Positions 1-9,725 of a stretch of DNA of 64,000 bases are shown in pieces. The DNA comes from Clostridium sp. CAG:354_28_25 (GTDB taxonomy: Bacteria; Bacillota; Clostridia; TANB77; CAG-508), in NCBI GenBank assembly GCA_001915925.1, contig MNRL01000014.1:1-64000 (forward strand), in the 5' to 3' direction. The notes under the pieces are model-generated. The model was not told the DNA's origin. It saw only the letters and a list, made by a program, of their open reading frames with translations, and did no database searches. Numbering within the stretch: position 1 is the stretch's first letter; every line of letters starts with the position of its first letter. The translations under genes were made by a program, and so were the position numbers.

Positions 1-12
1 CAACAAAATTTG

Positions 13-35
13 AAAAAACTATATTATAGTTTTTC
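13..35 (-). terminator. Palindromic hairpin with T-run (possible terminator)
   Basis: AAAAACTATA and TATAGTTTTT are perfect inverted copies separated by one base. On the minus strand the second arm runs into a T-rich stretch. It could end transcription of the yhgE-like gene, or of a plus-strand gene left of the window on the other strand. Structure is seen; the function is inferred. Confidence 0.4.
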
Positions 36-52
36 TATTTTCGTTATTATAC

Positions 53-89
53 AGTAATTATCCCCCAGCTAAGCTGGGGGATAATTACT
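53..89. terminator. Long GC-rich perfect hairpin after the YhgE stop codon
   Basis: An 18-base arm (AGTAATTATCCCCCAGCT) is followed after one base by its exact complement. The arm abuts the stop codon of the YhgE-like gene. This is the most GC-rich short hairpin in the window. No strong T-run follows directly on either strand, so it may act together with the hairpin at 13-35, or protect the 3' end from decay. The symmetric structure would work for transcripts from either side. Confidence 0.5.
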
Positions 90-2275
90 TAGGCTCCTGT
101 TACTTTTTCATTATTGTTTTCAATTTCTTTTTTAGAATTTCCCTTATGTTTTACTATTTCAACTATTAAAGTAATTGTTCCTAGTGCTAAACCGATTAAT
201 ACAAGTATTAATGTATTTTTTCCTATAAAGTTATTACTTGTTTGAACAAGACACTCTTTAAATATTTTAATACTATATGTCATAGGTAGTAATGGATTTA
301 AAAATCTAAACCCTTTATCAATAGTTTCAACTGGGAAAGTACCACCAGATGCAGCCAATTGTAATACTAATATAATTAAAGCTAAAAATTTACCAATATC
401 TCCAAAATTTCTAATTAAAAATTGTATAATAGTCATAAATATAGCTCCAACAATTGCACATTCTGCTATATATATTCCCATATTAGCAACATTAAATTCT
501 AATCCCAATTTTAATAACAATCCAGTGACAATACCTTCTACAATGCCAATTGCAATATATAATAAGTTTTGAGCTAATTTATTTTTATAAGTATAATCAA
601 ATTTTCCAAATCTATGTTTTTGATCATAATATAAAACAACATAACACATTAATGCTCCAACCCACAATCCTATAGATAAAAACAATGGAGTAAATGCAAT
701 ACCATATGAATCAACCTCTCCATAAGGCTCTTCATTAATAACAACTGGTTCAGAAACAAAATCATTTAAACCATTTAATTTTGATAATTCAACTTTTGAT
801 TTTTCTAATCCATTATTAATTTCGGTCTTAAACGTTTTTACACCATCTAAAAGTCTCTTACTTCCATCAACAGCTGATTTACTTCCCTCATCTAATTGAT
901 TTAAAGCTTCTTTTACATTTCCAGAACTACTACTCAAAGTTTGAAGCCCTTGCTCTAAGGATTGTGATCCATTTAGTACTTGATTTGTTCCATTTTTCAA
1001 AGTAGATACACCATTAGATAAAGTTTCAGTTCCTTGTTTTACTGCAAATAATCCATCTTTTAAAGTTGCAATATTCTTAATTAATTCATTCATTTCTGAA
1101 GTACTATTTTTTAAAGTTGAAGTACCATCAGAAACTGCTTTAGCACCTGCTTTTAATTGATCTGAATTTTTACTTAAATCTTGTGTTCCTTGAACAAGTG
1201 CCTGCCCTTTTGCATCTATGTTAGATTTATTTTTAACATTTAAAATTTGTTTTGCATTTTCTGCTAAAGTTCTAATGGTTGGATTTGTAACCTCTTTAGA
1301 ATTAATAACCGTATCATAGTCAATAATAGACTGTAAAATTGCACTTTCATTTTTATCTATTGTACTTACACCTACTACATAACTTTGAATACCATCACTC
1401 AAAGATTTTGCTCCGTCAATATATGAATTTACTCCTACATTCAAAGTCTGTGCACCATTATTTAAAGTATCTATTCCTTGTGTTAATTGATTTATTTTAT
1501 CTCCACCATTTTTTGCAACACTATCAACACCAGTATTAATTTGATCTAATGCATTATTTAAAGTTGAAGTACCACTTGATAAACTATCAATTCCATTATT
1601 AACTTGCCCAATTCCAGAATTTAAACTTTCACTACCTTTATATACATTTTCTACACCTTTGTTAAATTCGCTATATTTGCTATTAAGCTCTCCTACTCCA
1701 TTATTTAAATCTTGTAATCCACTATTCAAAGATGAAGTACCATCATAAATTTCGTTTGCCCCATCAGAAATATCTTGTAAACTATCAGGAACTGCAGATA
1801 AAGTATCTGATAATGTTGAAACAACTTCTTTTCCAACTTTGCTTTGCAATTCCATTTGAGTTGCAGTAACAACTTTATTAATGATTTGAGATGCCAGATA
1901 ATTTTGTTGTTGATTAGGAGTATATGTAATTGTTGCAACCTTTTTTTGCTCTTCACTAGCACTATTTAAACATTCTGTAAAATCTGATGGAATGGTAATA
2001 GTTGCATAATATTCTCCATCTTGTAATCCCTGTTTAGCTTGATTTTCATCAACTACACATAAATCTAAAACATCTTTATCTTTTAGCTCTTTAACTAATT
2101 CATTACCTTGATTAGTATCATCTTGACCTTTATCTAAATTAACAATGGCCACCTTTAAATCTGTTAAATTTCCATATGGATCCCAATAAGACTTTAAATA
2201 AAAGAAACTATAAATTAATGGTATACACAAAACCACAATAAAAATTATTGTTTTAAAAAATTTTTTGTTTTGCAT
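89..2275 (-). CDS. YhgE/Pip family membrane protein (ABC-2-like exporter)
   Basis: A 728-residue membrane protein of the YhgE/Pip (phage infection protein) family. One membrane segment lies near residues 9-29. A long outside region (about 30-520) is dominated by repeated L-x-x-G and N-x-G units of the type SLNSGLQDLNNGVGEL, predicted to form extended helices. About six hydrophobic segments at 530-715 resemble an ABC-2 permease. In related organisms such proteins serve as phage-entry factors or export partners for secreted or lipid cargo; which applies here is unknown. It follows the TetR gene by one base with its own ribosome site (AAAGGAAG), so the two are cotranscribed and the regulator probably controls this protein. 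The start at MQNKKFF is supported by that site. Confidence 0.85.
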   Translation of the reverse strand: MQNKKFFKTIIFIVVLCIPLIYSFFYLKSYWDPYGNLTDLKVAIVNLDKGQDDTNQGNELVKELKDKDVLDLCVVDENQAKQGLQDGEYYATITIPSDFTECLNSASEEQKKVATITYTPNQQQNYLASQIINKVVTATQMELQSKVGKEVVSTLSDTLSAVPDSLQDISDGANEIYDGTSSLNSGLQDLNNGVGELNSKYSEFNKGVENVYKGSESLNSGIGQVNNGIDSLSSGTSTLNNALDQINTGVDSVAKNGGDKINQLTQGIDTLNNGAQTLNVGVNSYIDGAKSLSDGIQSYVVGVSTIDKNESAILQSIIDYDTVINSKEVTNPTIRTLAENAKQILNVKNKSNIDAKGQALVQGTQDLSKNSDQLKAGAKAVSDGTSTLKNSTSEMNELIKNIATLKDGLFAVKQGTETLSNGVSTLKNGTNQVLNGSQSLEQGLQTLSSSSGNVKEALNQLDEGSKSAVDGSKRLLDGVKTFKTEINNGLEKSKVELSKLNGLNDFVSEPVVINEEPYGEVDSYGIAFTPLFLSIGLWVGALMCYVVLYYDQKHRFGKFDYTYKNKLAQNLLYIAIGIVEGIVTGLLLKLGLEFNVANMGIYIAECAIVGAIFMTIIQFLIRNFGDIGKFLALIILVLQLAASGGTFPVETIDKGFRFLNPLLPMTYSIKIFKECLVQTSNNFIGKNTLILVLIGLALGTITLIVEIVKHKGNSKKEIENNNEKVTGA

Positions 2276-2276
2276 T

Positions 2277-2852
2277 TTATTCTACTTCCTTTCTTTTAAT
2301 ACCATATTTTAAAATTTGAAGGACGTTATCTGCAATATCCTTTTCATCTAATTTAGCATTATCTTCATTCCAATCTATTATTAATGCTATGTACATTTTG
2401 TATATAAGAAAAGTAATAATATTAACATCTTTTACGACAATTTCTTTATTATTTACAGCTTTTTCTACTTTGCTTTTTATGTAATCCTTTATTTCACTAT
2501 CAATGATCTTTAAATTATCTTTTAGCTTTTCATTATTAAACATTTCAGATTCTTTAATAAGCATCTTAAAAAAATCACTTTCATTTTTATATCTAATTAC
2601 ACTACAAATTACACTTTGAATGTTAACAAAAAAATCATTACTTTGTTTTTCAGCCTTATCTATAATTTTTCTAATATTCTGCAGTTCTTCCTTTATAACA
2701 TCTTTTAAAAGTTCCTCTTTGCTACTAAAGTAACTATAGACTGTTTTTTTAGTAACTCCTGTTTCACTTGCGATTTCATCCATTGACACTTTTTTAAAAC
2801 CATATTTTGTAAATAGTTCTTTTGCGGCTTTTAGAATTTGTTCTTGTTTCAT
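2277..2852 (-). CDS. TetR/AcrR family transcriptional regulator
   Basis: A 191-residue repressor. The N-terminal 45 residues form a TetR helix-turn-helix (AAKELFTKYGFKKVSMDEIA, then TKKTVYSYFSSKEELL). The rest is a variable helical ligand-binding domain. It is the first gene of a two-gene operon with the YhgE/Pip protein downstream. A near-consensus promoter with GTATAC-containing symmetry lies just upstream, suggesting autorepression. The inducer cannot be read from the sequence. The ribosome site AAGGGAG sits upstream of the ATG. Confidence 0.9.
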   Translation of the reverse strand: MKQEQILKAAKELFTKYGFKKVSMDEIASETGVTKKTVYSYFSSKEELLKDVIKEELQNIRKIIDKAEKQSNDFFVNIQSVICSVIRYKNESDFFKMLIKESEMFNNEKLKDNLKIIDSEIKDYIKSKVEKAVNNKEIVVKDVNIITFLIYKMYIALIIDWNEDNAKLDEKDIADNVLQILKYGIKRKEVE

Positions 2853-2870
2853 ATTATTACTCCCTTCTTT

Positions 2871-2927
2871 GTATACTGCTATACCGTACTAGTATATTAG
2901 TATACTCTTTGTTTTAGAATTTGTCAA
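2871..2927 (-). promoter_or_regulatory. Promoter and likely operator of the tetR-yhgE operon
   Basis: On the minus strand TTGACA (2922-2927) is separated by 17 bases from TATACT (2899-2904), a near-consensus sigma-A promoter. GTATAC hexamers at 2871-2876 and 2900-2905, and an inner ATAC/GTAT pair at 2881-2895, give dyad symmetry over the -10 and start region. That is where a TetR dimer would block transcription. The promoter is seen; operator function is inferred. Confidence 0.7.
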
Positions 2928-2929
2928 CA

Positions 2930-2964
2930 ACAAATAAAAAAAATGAGAGTAATTAACTACTCTC
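2930..2964 (-). terminator. Rho-independent terminator after the SDR gene
   Basis: GAGAGTAATT and AACTACTCTC (2945-2964) pair with one mismatch. On the minus strand a run of eight T residues follows. It lies just after the TAG that would end the full-length SDR, which supports 2976 as the ancestral 3' end of that gene. Confidence 0.8.
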
Positions 2965-2975
2965 TATGTTAACTC

Positions 2976-3860
2976 CTATTTACTTGCATCTGCTGAAAGT
3001 TCTTCAATTGACTTATTATTTGCTTGTAACAATGCTCCACTTGTCCAAGAAGATGTTAAACCATAATCTATATAAATTAATTGTCCTTACATATAAGAAC
3101 AAATATCACTACCTATTACAACCATTGGGTATCCCATGTCTTTTGGCTCTGCTGGGTATCCATTCCAACTCTTTAAGAAAATGTTTGAAATCATCTCTTC
3201 ACCTTCTTTTGCATCTCCATTTGGACTTGTTGACTTATTGAAATCTTCTGTTAATCCTGTTGTTGTATCTCCTGGATTAATTGCATTTATTCTTATTCTC
3301 TTATTTATAAATTCAGATGACATACATTTATAAGTTACATATGACTCTAAGCATTGTTTTGCAAAAACATAAGCACTCTTGATTAAATCAGGATGTTTGT
3401 CATACCAATCCATCGCATCTTCCCAAGTAGGTAAATTAATAAGTTCCACTGCTTTACTATAAACTTGTTGCCAGCCAAATCCACCTACAGATGAAATATA
3501 AGTAACTGATCCATGTTCTGATATTCTATCTAGTAATTTTTCTGTCATATATTTTTGACTGTAGAAATTTACCTTTTGTACTAATAACTCTTTGCCAGGG
3601 AAAGCTGCAATACCATGACATAAGAATAATGCATCAATCTTTTCTGGCAATTCTTCTATTACTCTATCTATTTCTTCTTTTTGGCTCATATCCGCTTGAA
3701 AAGCCTTTGTTACAGGTAAATCTATTTTATTAATATCTATTGCATATACATTTGCTCCTAATTCTAATAATAGTTCCGTAGCTGCTTTACTCATTCCTGA
3801 AGCAGAGCCTGTAATAACTACTGTTTTCCCCACATATCCAAATAATTTTTTTAAATCCAT
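2976..3860 (-). pseudogene. Short-chain dehydrogenase/reductase interrupted by an in-frame stop
   Basis: The protein begins MDLKKLFGYVGKTVVITGSA, with a Rossmann nucleotide-binding start (TGSASGMSKA). The start at 3860 has a good ribosome site (AGGAGGTT), better than the further upstream ATG at 3881. The open frame halts at TAA 3087-3089 after ICSYM. The same frame then continues with GQLIYIDYGLTSSWTSG and more, ending at TAG 2976-2978 before a terminator. SDR proteins normally end with a motif like YxxGxxxxxDGG, so the TAA most likely replaced one codon (TCA to TAA is one change). Without the tail, 257 residues remain and the C-terminal strand is lost. The substrate is unknown. A sequencing error is a fair alternative. 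Confidence 0.75.
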
Positions 3861-3940
3861 AATAAACCTCCTTCTTGACAAATAAATTGTCGTATAAATT
3901 TACATTTAAATAATGTCACTTAAAACTTTTATTTTCAATT

Positions 3941-4405
3941 CTAATTATGAAAAAATAAAGATTCCTTTAATATTTTCTTAATATATTTATGGAAACTAGG
4001 CTCTTTACTTCTATAAAATTCATTCCAATAACTAATCATTCTTGAATAACTTTTATTTATAATATTTTTATTTTCAAGACAAAATCGTTTTATATCATCA
4101 TTATTTCTAATTTTTAATTTATCATATATAACTTCCAAAATTTCTACTATATATTCATCAGAAAGTTTAACAATAAATGGTATTGCCCAATAGTCAAAAT
4201 CAAGTTTTAACAACTCTTTTAAATATTTTTCCCTAATATAACCATTGCAACTTCTGGTATAAATACAATATAAGATTTCTTTTTGTATGTTATTTTTTTC
4301 TAACTCTTTTTTTATTATTTCTGGAAAAGTATTTTCCAATAACTGATTCATAATTGAAAATATTTTCATATCTTCTGAAACTTTTAATAATTTTTCCTGT
4401 TCCAT
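3941..4405 (-). CDS. Hypothetical helical protein (154 aa)
   Basis: No family is recognised. The protein is 154 residues, mostly charged helices, with no signal peptide and no membrane segment. Two cysteines occur in the stretch YCIYTRSC near residue 50. It has a clear ribosome site (GGAGG) seven bases before the ATG and lies alone between a terminator upstream and the SDR gene start downstream. Lysine- and isoleucine-rich composition matches the neighbours. Its role is unknown. Confidence 0.7.
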   Translation of the reverse strand: MEQEKLLKVSEDMKIFSIMNQLLENTFPEIIKKELEKNNIQKEILYCIYTRSCNGYIREKYLKELLKLDFDYWAIPFIVKLSDEYIVEILEVIYDKLKIRNNDDIKRFCLENKNIINKSYSRMISYWNEFYRSKEPSFHKYIKKILKESLFFHN

Positions 4406-4420
4406 TTTATTTCCTCCATA

Positions 4421-4451
4421 AAAAAAAGAAACAAGTTCAAAAACTTATTTC
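4421..4451 (-). terminator. Terminator after the ABC exporter operon
   Basis: GAAACAAGTT and AACTTATTTC form an imperfect stem at 4428-4451. Seven T residues follow on the minus strand. It ends the tetR-ABC-ABC transcription unit before the 154-residue gene. The stem overlaps the stop codon of the candidate small ORF at 4445. Confidence 0.7.
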
Positions 4452-4609
4452 CTTTTTATTGTTATATCAAAATCTGCTAAATTTATAGCCCATTTTACCT
4501 TAATTTTATTAAATTTTGGCTGATGTTGTGTTTTACATTCGTATTTTCTAATCGGCTCAAAGTGTTCTCGCTCATAGACTACACAGTATTCTACTTTTTC
4601 CTCCCTCAA
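4445..4609 (-). CDS. Possible 54-residue protein coupled to the ABC exporter
   Basis: An open frame with a TTG start at 4609 overlaps the TGA stop of the ABC subunit as TTGA, the arrangement used for translational coupling. It runs to TAA at 4445-4447. The product would start LREEKVEYCVVYEREHFEPI and contain the stretch FNKIKVKWAINLADFDITIK. No family is recognised. The TTG has no strong ribosome site of its own (the GGGAGG lies inside the frame), so expression would depend on coupling. It may be chance, or the remnant of a longer gene. Confidence 0.35.
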   Translation of the reverse strand: MREEKVEYCVVYEREHFEPIRKYECKTQHQPKFNKIKVKWAINLADFDITIKRK

Positions 4610-6447
4610 AGCTCGTCGAATTGAGAATTATATAATCCTGCATAGAACCCATCTTTTGCAAGTAATTCTTCATGAGTTCCTTGCTCTACAATATCACCAT
4701 GATTCATAACTAATATTAAATCTGCATTTTTAATTGTAGATAATCTATGTGCAATAATGAAACTTGTTCTCCCCTTCATTAAATTATCCATTGCTGATTG
4801 AATTTGTTGCTCAGTTCTTGTATCTATAGAACTTGTAGCTTCATCTAAAATTAATATTTTAGGATCTGCTAAAATAACTCTCGCAATAGTTAATAATTGT
4901 TTTTGTCCTGCAGAAACATTACTTGTTTCCTCATTTAAAATAGATTTATAACCTTTCGGTAATGTCTTAATAAAGTGGTGAACATGTGCAGCTTTAGCAG
5001 CTTCTATAACTTCACTATCTGTTGCATCTGGTCTACCATATTTTATATTATCTTCTACCGTTCCACTAAATAGCCATGTATCTTGTAAAACCATTCCAAA
5101 CATTTTTCTTAATTCAGATCTCTTGAAATCCTTAATATTATGACCATCAACAGAAATTGAACCTGAATTGACATCATAAAATCTCATTAGTAATTTAACC
5201 ATAGTTGTCTTACCTGCACCGGTAGGTCCAACAATAGCAATCTTTTGGCCATCTTTAACATTTGCGCAAAAATCATTAATAATTGTCTTATCTGGATTAT
5301 ATCCAAAATTAACATGGTCAAATACAACATTACCTTTTAATTTACTTGAATCTATATTTCCCTTTGCTGTTTCTACTTCTTCTGGTTCCTCTAAAAACTC
5401 AAAAACTCTTTCTGCTGCTGCAATCATAGCTTGTAATGAAGCAGAAATCTGTGCAATTTGTGTTATAGGTTGAATAAATTGTCTGTTATATTGAATGAAA
5501 CTTTGTATATCACCAACAGCAATCTTACCTTGAACAGTTAAATATCCACCTAAAATTGCAACTAAAACATAACCAACATTTCCAATAAAGTTTGTTACTG
5601 GATGTATTAAACCAGATAAAAATTGTGATTTCCATGCTGATCTATATAATACATCATTTGCTTTCATAAAAGTATCAGTTACTTTTTCTTCACCATTAAA
5701 TACTTTTACAATTGTATGACCACCATATACTTCTTCTACTTGACCATTTACATGACCTAAATAATCTTGTTGGGCTTTAAAGTATCTTTGAGAATGTTTT
5801 ACTATTGTAAAGCTTAAGAAAGCTGTTACTGGCAATATAATTAATGAAACCACTGTCATAAGCCAGTTAATAGAAAACATCATTATCAAAATACCAATAA
5901 TTGTACAAATAGATGTAATAATTTGTGTAACACTTTGATTTAGGTTTTGTGATAGTGTATCTATATCGTTTGTAATTATAGATAAAACTTCACCGTGAGT
6001 TTTTTTGTCAAAATATTTCATTGGCAATTTATTAATTTTGTGTACTAAATCATTACGCATTTTATATGTAATTTTTTGTGTTACTGTAGTCATTGTAAAA
6101 CCTTGTACTAAAGAAAATAAAGCACTTAAAGCATATAAACCTAATAATGTAAGAAGTATTGTTCCTATTTTACCAAAGTCTATTCCTGATCCACCAGATA
6201 ACTTATTCATTAAGCCATTAAAAATCTCTGTTGTGGCATTACCTAAAATCTTTGGTCCAATAATTGAAAATATTGTACTTCCAACAGCAAATAAAATAAC
6301 AATTATAATTGGTATTTTATATTTTGCCAAATAATTTTTTAATAGTTTTTTAGTAGTTCCTTTAAAATCTTTTGGTTTTTCTACTACTCTACCTGCGCCA
6401 TGTCGCATACCTCCCATTGGAGGTCTTACATTTTTATTCTCTGCCAT
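4606..6447 (-). CDS. ABC exporter subunit, permease-ATPase fusion (catalytically canonical half)
   Basis: A 613-residue half-transporter: six membrane helices (about residues 40-340) followed by an ATPase domain. Walker A is GPTGAGKTT, Walker B is ILILDEATSSID with the catalytic glutamate, and the H-loop is AHRLS. The signature is VSAGQ rather than LSGGQ. Its partner has the opposite pattern, which is typical of heterodimeric type IV exporters such as BmrCD or LmrCD with one active and one degenerate site. It overlaps the upstream subunit by 14 bases. Multidrug or peptide export is likely by family; the substrate is unknown. The N-terminus is rich in glycine, arginine and methionine. Confidence 0.92.
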   Translation of the reverse strand: MAENKNVRPPMGGMRHGAGRVVEKPKDFKGTTKKLLKNYLAKYKIPIIIVILFAVGSTIFSIIGPKILGNATTEIFNGLMNKLSGGSGIDFGKIGTILLTLLGLYALSALFSLVQGFTMTTVTQKITYKMRNDLVHKINKLPMKYFDKKTHGEVLSIITNDIDTLSQNLNQSVTQIITSICTIIGILIMMFSINWLMTVVSLIILPVTAFLSFTIVKHSQRYFKAQQDYLGHVNGQVEEVYGGHTIVKVFNGEEKVTDTFMKANDVLYRSAWKSQFLSGLIHPVTNFIGNVGYVLVAILGGYLTVQGKIAVGDIQSFIQYNRQFIQPITQIAQISASLQAMIAAAERVFEFLEEPEEVETAKGNIDSSKLKGNVVFDHVNFGYNPDKTIINDFCANVKDGQKIAIVGPTGAGKTTMVKLLMRFYDVNSGSISVDGHNIKDFKRSELRKMFGMVLQDTWLFSGTVEDNIKYGRPDATDSEVIEAAKAAHVHHFIKTLPKGYKSILNEETSNVSAGQKQLLTIARVILADPKILILDEATSSIDTRTEQQIQSAMDNLMKGRTSFIIAHRLSTIKNADLILVMNHGDIVEQGTHEELLAKDGFYAGLYNSQFDEL

Positions 6448-8900
6448 TTTCCAATTCCTCCTTTGAAAGTTGTGATAAAGCTATTTGTTTATAAGTTTCA
6501 CATGATTCTAATAATTCCTCATGTGTTCCTTTTCCTACAATTTTTCCTTCATCTAATACTATTATTTGATCTGCATTCATAATTGTACTAATTCTTTGTG
6601 CTACAATTATTACAGTCTTATCTTTAGTACGTTTTGCAAGTTCTTCTCTTAATATCTTATCTGTCTTCATATCTAATGCTGAGAAACTATCATCAAATAC
6701 TAATATTTCTGGATTTATTGCAATAGCTCTAGCTATTGATAAACGTTGTTTTTGACCACCAGAAACATTACCTCCACCTTGTGATATTGGTTCTTGATAT
6801 TTTTGTGGTTTTGTTTCGATGAATTCTTCGGCTTGAGCAATTTGTGCAGCCTCTACCATTTGCTCATCTGTTATATTTTCATTACCATATTTTATATTAG
6901 ATTCTATTGTTCCAGAGAACAATATTCCTTTTTGTGGTACAAATCCAATTCTTTTCCTTAATTCTTTTTGACTTACGTCTTTTACATTCACTCCATCTAC
7001 TAATAGCTCTCCACCAGTTACATCATAAAATCTTGGTATTAGATTTACTATTGTAGATTTACCACTACCTGTACTTCCGATTAAAGCAGTGGTTTCACCA
7101 GGTTTTGCTGTAAATGAAATATCTGTTATAACTTCTGTATCCGCATCTGGGTAATGGAATGAAACATCCTTAAATTCAACATATCCTTTTTTATCTGCTT
7201 TAAATTGTTTTGTTTCTTCTTTATCTTTTATTTTAGGTTCTGTTTCTAATACTTCATTTATACGTTCTGCAGATACACTAGCACGTGGTAACATTATAGA
7301 TACCATAGATATCATTAAGAATGCCATTACTATTTGCATTGTATATTGAATAAATGCCATTACATCTCCAACCTGCATTATTCCTTCATTTGCATTATGA
7401 CCACCAATCCATACAATAAGTACTGTTATACAGTTCATAACAAGCATTAAAGCAGGCATCATTATACTCATTGCTCTATTTACAAAAACTTGTGTTTTCA
7501 TTAAATCTGTATTGGCTCCATCAAATCTTTTTTCTTCTCTTTCTTCTGTATTAAAAGCACGAATTACTTGACTTCCTGTTAATATTTCACGTGATACTAA
7601 ATTTAATTTATCAACTAATTTTTGTAATATTTTAAATCTAGGCATTGCTATAATCATCAATGTAAGAACAATTATAAAAATACAAATTACAGCCAAACCG
7701 ATTATCCAAGCCATAGATGCATCACTATTAAATAACACTCTTATAAATCCACCTATTGCTATAATTGGTGCATATACAACAACTCTAAATAAAATTGTTA
7801 ATAGCATTTGAATTTGTTGTATATCATTTGTTGTACGTGTAATTAAAGATGCTGTTGAAAATCCGTTAAACTCTTCTGTAGAAAAGCTTAATACTTTCTT
7901 GAATATTTTTTCTCTTAATGTTTTACCTAGTTTAGCAGCTACTCTTGAAGATAATAGCATTATTGAAATTGCGCTTATCATAGTGATAGATGCTATTCCT
8001 AACATTTGTAAGCCTGATATTAAAATATATGTATTTTGTATACTATCTGTATCTGCTCCTAAATATTGATATTGTAATTTTACTTCTTGTATTGCAGCTT
8101 GTTCTACCATAGAATCTGATAAATTAGTAATCATTGTATCTATTGTATTTGGTAATTCTGCTTCTATTGTGTTTATAAAATTTGTTTTTTGCTCTGCTGG
8201 CATCATATTTATTATTTCTGCTAAAGACATATTTTCCATTACAGTTCTTTGTTCTTCTGGAATATTCTCTAACATATTGTTTTTAATTTGATTAGCTGTT
8301 TCTTCATTTGATACCATTTGTTTTACAAGCAATCCATTTATTAAATTAATATTTAATTTTCCTTTTTCTATACTACTGATATCATTAATCTTGTATGTAT
8401 TTCCATCTTCTAATAATGTATAGGAATTTAATATTTCATCATCATTTTCTACAAATCCCAGCATTAAATCCATATCTTCTTTACTTACTTCTTCTGGTGC
8501 TTCAAAACTAGACAACGCAAGTAAAGGTTTTGCTATAGTTTGATTTAAACTTTCTTGTTCTTCTTTACTAATGTCTTTTAATTTATACACTTCTTGATTT
8601 GCAATTTCTGGATAATCTTTAACACCTTTTTCATAATCTTTACTATCCTTAGAAATAATTTCATAATCATTTAATATTTTTTCATCATCATTTGTAAATT
8701 TTAAAAGACTATCCATTTGGTTTTTAGCGATATATTCAGGTGCAGAATTTTCTATTCCACCGTGCTTGAATACCTATATTTACAATTTTAGAAGTATATG
8801 TTGGTAATGCTAAATCTGTTGCAGCTTGAACACATAAAAGTATAATAATTGCTATTACAGAAATAGCAGATTGTTTTAAGTTTTTTAATACTTTTAACAT
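6434..8900 (-). CDS. ABC exporter subunit with large outside loop, frameshifted near its N-terminus
   Basis: The intact frame from 8716 gives 760 residues. The only good ribosome site (AAGGAGAG) precedes an ATG at 8898-8900 in another frame, which encodes MLKVLKNLKQSAISVIAIII with transmembrane helix 1 and reads to TGA at 8736-8738. Removing one base near 8760-8766 joins the two frames as a GIQ-x-GGIENSAPEYI sequence, usual in this family. The gene is therefore probably one 816-residue protein split by a one-base insertion, or a sequencing error. About 200 residues lie between helix 1 and helix 2 as an extracytoplasmic domain. Walker A is GSTGSGKST, the signature is VSGGQKQR, and Walker B is FDDS with Asp in place of the catalytic Glu, so this is the degenerate half. 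Its partner lies downstream. Confidence 0.85.
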
Positions 8901-8927
8901 TGTTTATTCTCTCCTTTTTGAAATTTT

Positions 8928-9010
8928 TGAACTTTATAGACGGAGCTTAGCTCCGCATATAGCCCACCAGTACAAAACCAAAGATTTCGATGGTAGCTTA
9001 AAGTTCATAT
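8928..9010. repeat. Dispersed GAACTTTA-type repeat, copy A
   Basis: Bounded by GAACTTTA and TAAAGTTC inverted ends, with an inner hairpin CGGAGCT-AGCTCCG and a core AAAGATTTCGATGGTAGCT. Related pieces recur at 14929-14950, 50530-50590 and 54325-54362. It sits between tetR and the ABC genes. It could be a small non-autonomous element; no coding potential is seen. Confidence 0.5.
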
Positions 9011-9016
9011 TTTATG

Positions 9017-9625
9017 TTACTTTAAAATTCCTCTTTTTATATATTCAATTTCCTTTAAGAAATCTTCTCTTGCTTCAGCTGAATTTTTATATTTTAATGA
9101 AGCTACAATTCTTCGTCTTGTTATTGCTGACAATATCTCTATTACCAGCTTAAATTCTTCTTCATTTTTTATATTTAAAATATCTTTATTTTTTGAATAC
9201 AAATCTTGTAGTATTTTCTCTAATTTTTTGTTCATTTCTTCTTTTCTTGTAAGCATTAGATTGTCACTCGTTTTAATATTTTCAAATATTTGTCTAAAAA
9301 GTTTATTATTTCTTCTTATTTTACCTACTTCTATTAAGTGATCATATATATTAATAAAAATGTTTATTATATTGCCATTTTCTTGTTCTATCATTTCTAT
9401 TAAATTTTTTTCCATATCACCAGTCTTTGAAGTCATAATATATTCGAACAAGTCTTGCTTATTTTCAAAATATTGATAAAAACTGCCTCTAGCTATTTCT
9501 GCATCTTCTACAATATTTTTTATAGAAGCTTGTTCTAGTGGAACTCTTGCAAACTCTTTATTTGCAGCTTTTAATATTTTATGCTTCTTCTCTGCAGGTA
9601 AATTGAAGAACGTATTTGTTGGCAT
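9017..9625 (-). CDS. TetR/AcrR family regulator of the ABC exporter operon
   Basis: A 202-residue TetR protein. The helix-turn-helix lies in residues 12-50 (NKEFARVPLEQASIKNIVED then GSFYQYFENKQDLFEYI). A helical ligand domain follows. It is the first gene of the unit with the two ABC subunits below, the common arrangement for drug-responsive exporters. Its promoter is overlapped by two TGACA-n3-TGTCA-like operators, so autorepression with control of the exporter is likely. The ribosome site AAAGGAGG lies before the ATG. The ligand is unknown, though often it is the exported compound itself. Confidence 0.9.
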   Translation of the reverse strand: MPTNTFFNLPAEKKHKILKAANKEFARVPLEQASIKNIVEDAEIARGSFYQYFENKQDLFEYIMTSKTGDMEKNLIEMIEQENGNIINIFINIYDHLIEVGKIRRNNKLFRQIFENIKTSDNLMLTRKEEMNKKLEKILQDLYSKNKDILNIKNEEEFKLVIEILSAITRRRIVASLKYKNSAEAREDFLKEIEYIKRGILK

Positions 9626-9725
9626 TTTTTCCTCCTTTCATTTGTATTATATTCTTAACTATAAAATTTGATTATTTATTTGGTGTCTTTTGATTATTGT
9701 GCTCTTATTTATCTTAACTTCAAAA

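Noticed and set aside
1339..1539. Plus-strand frames inside the YhgE-like gene
   Set aside because: Strong reading frame on the minus strand; the plus-strand frames are rich in His and Leu as expected for an antisense shadow.
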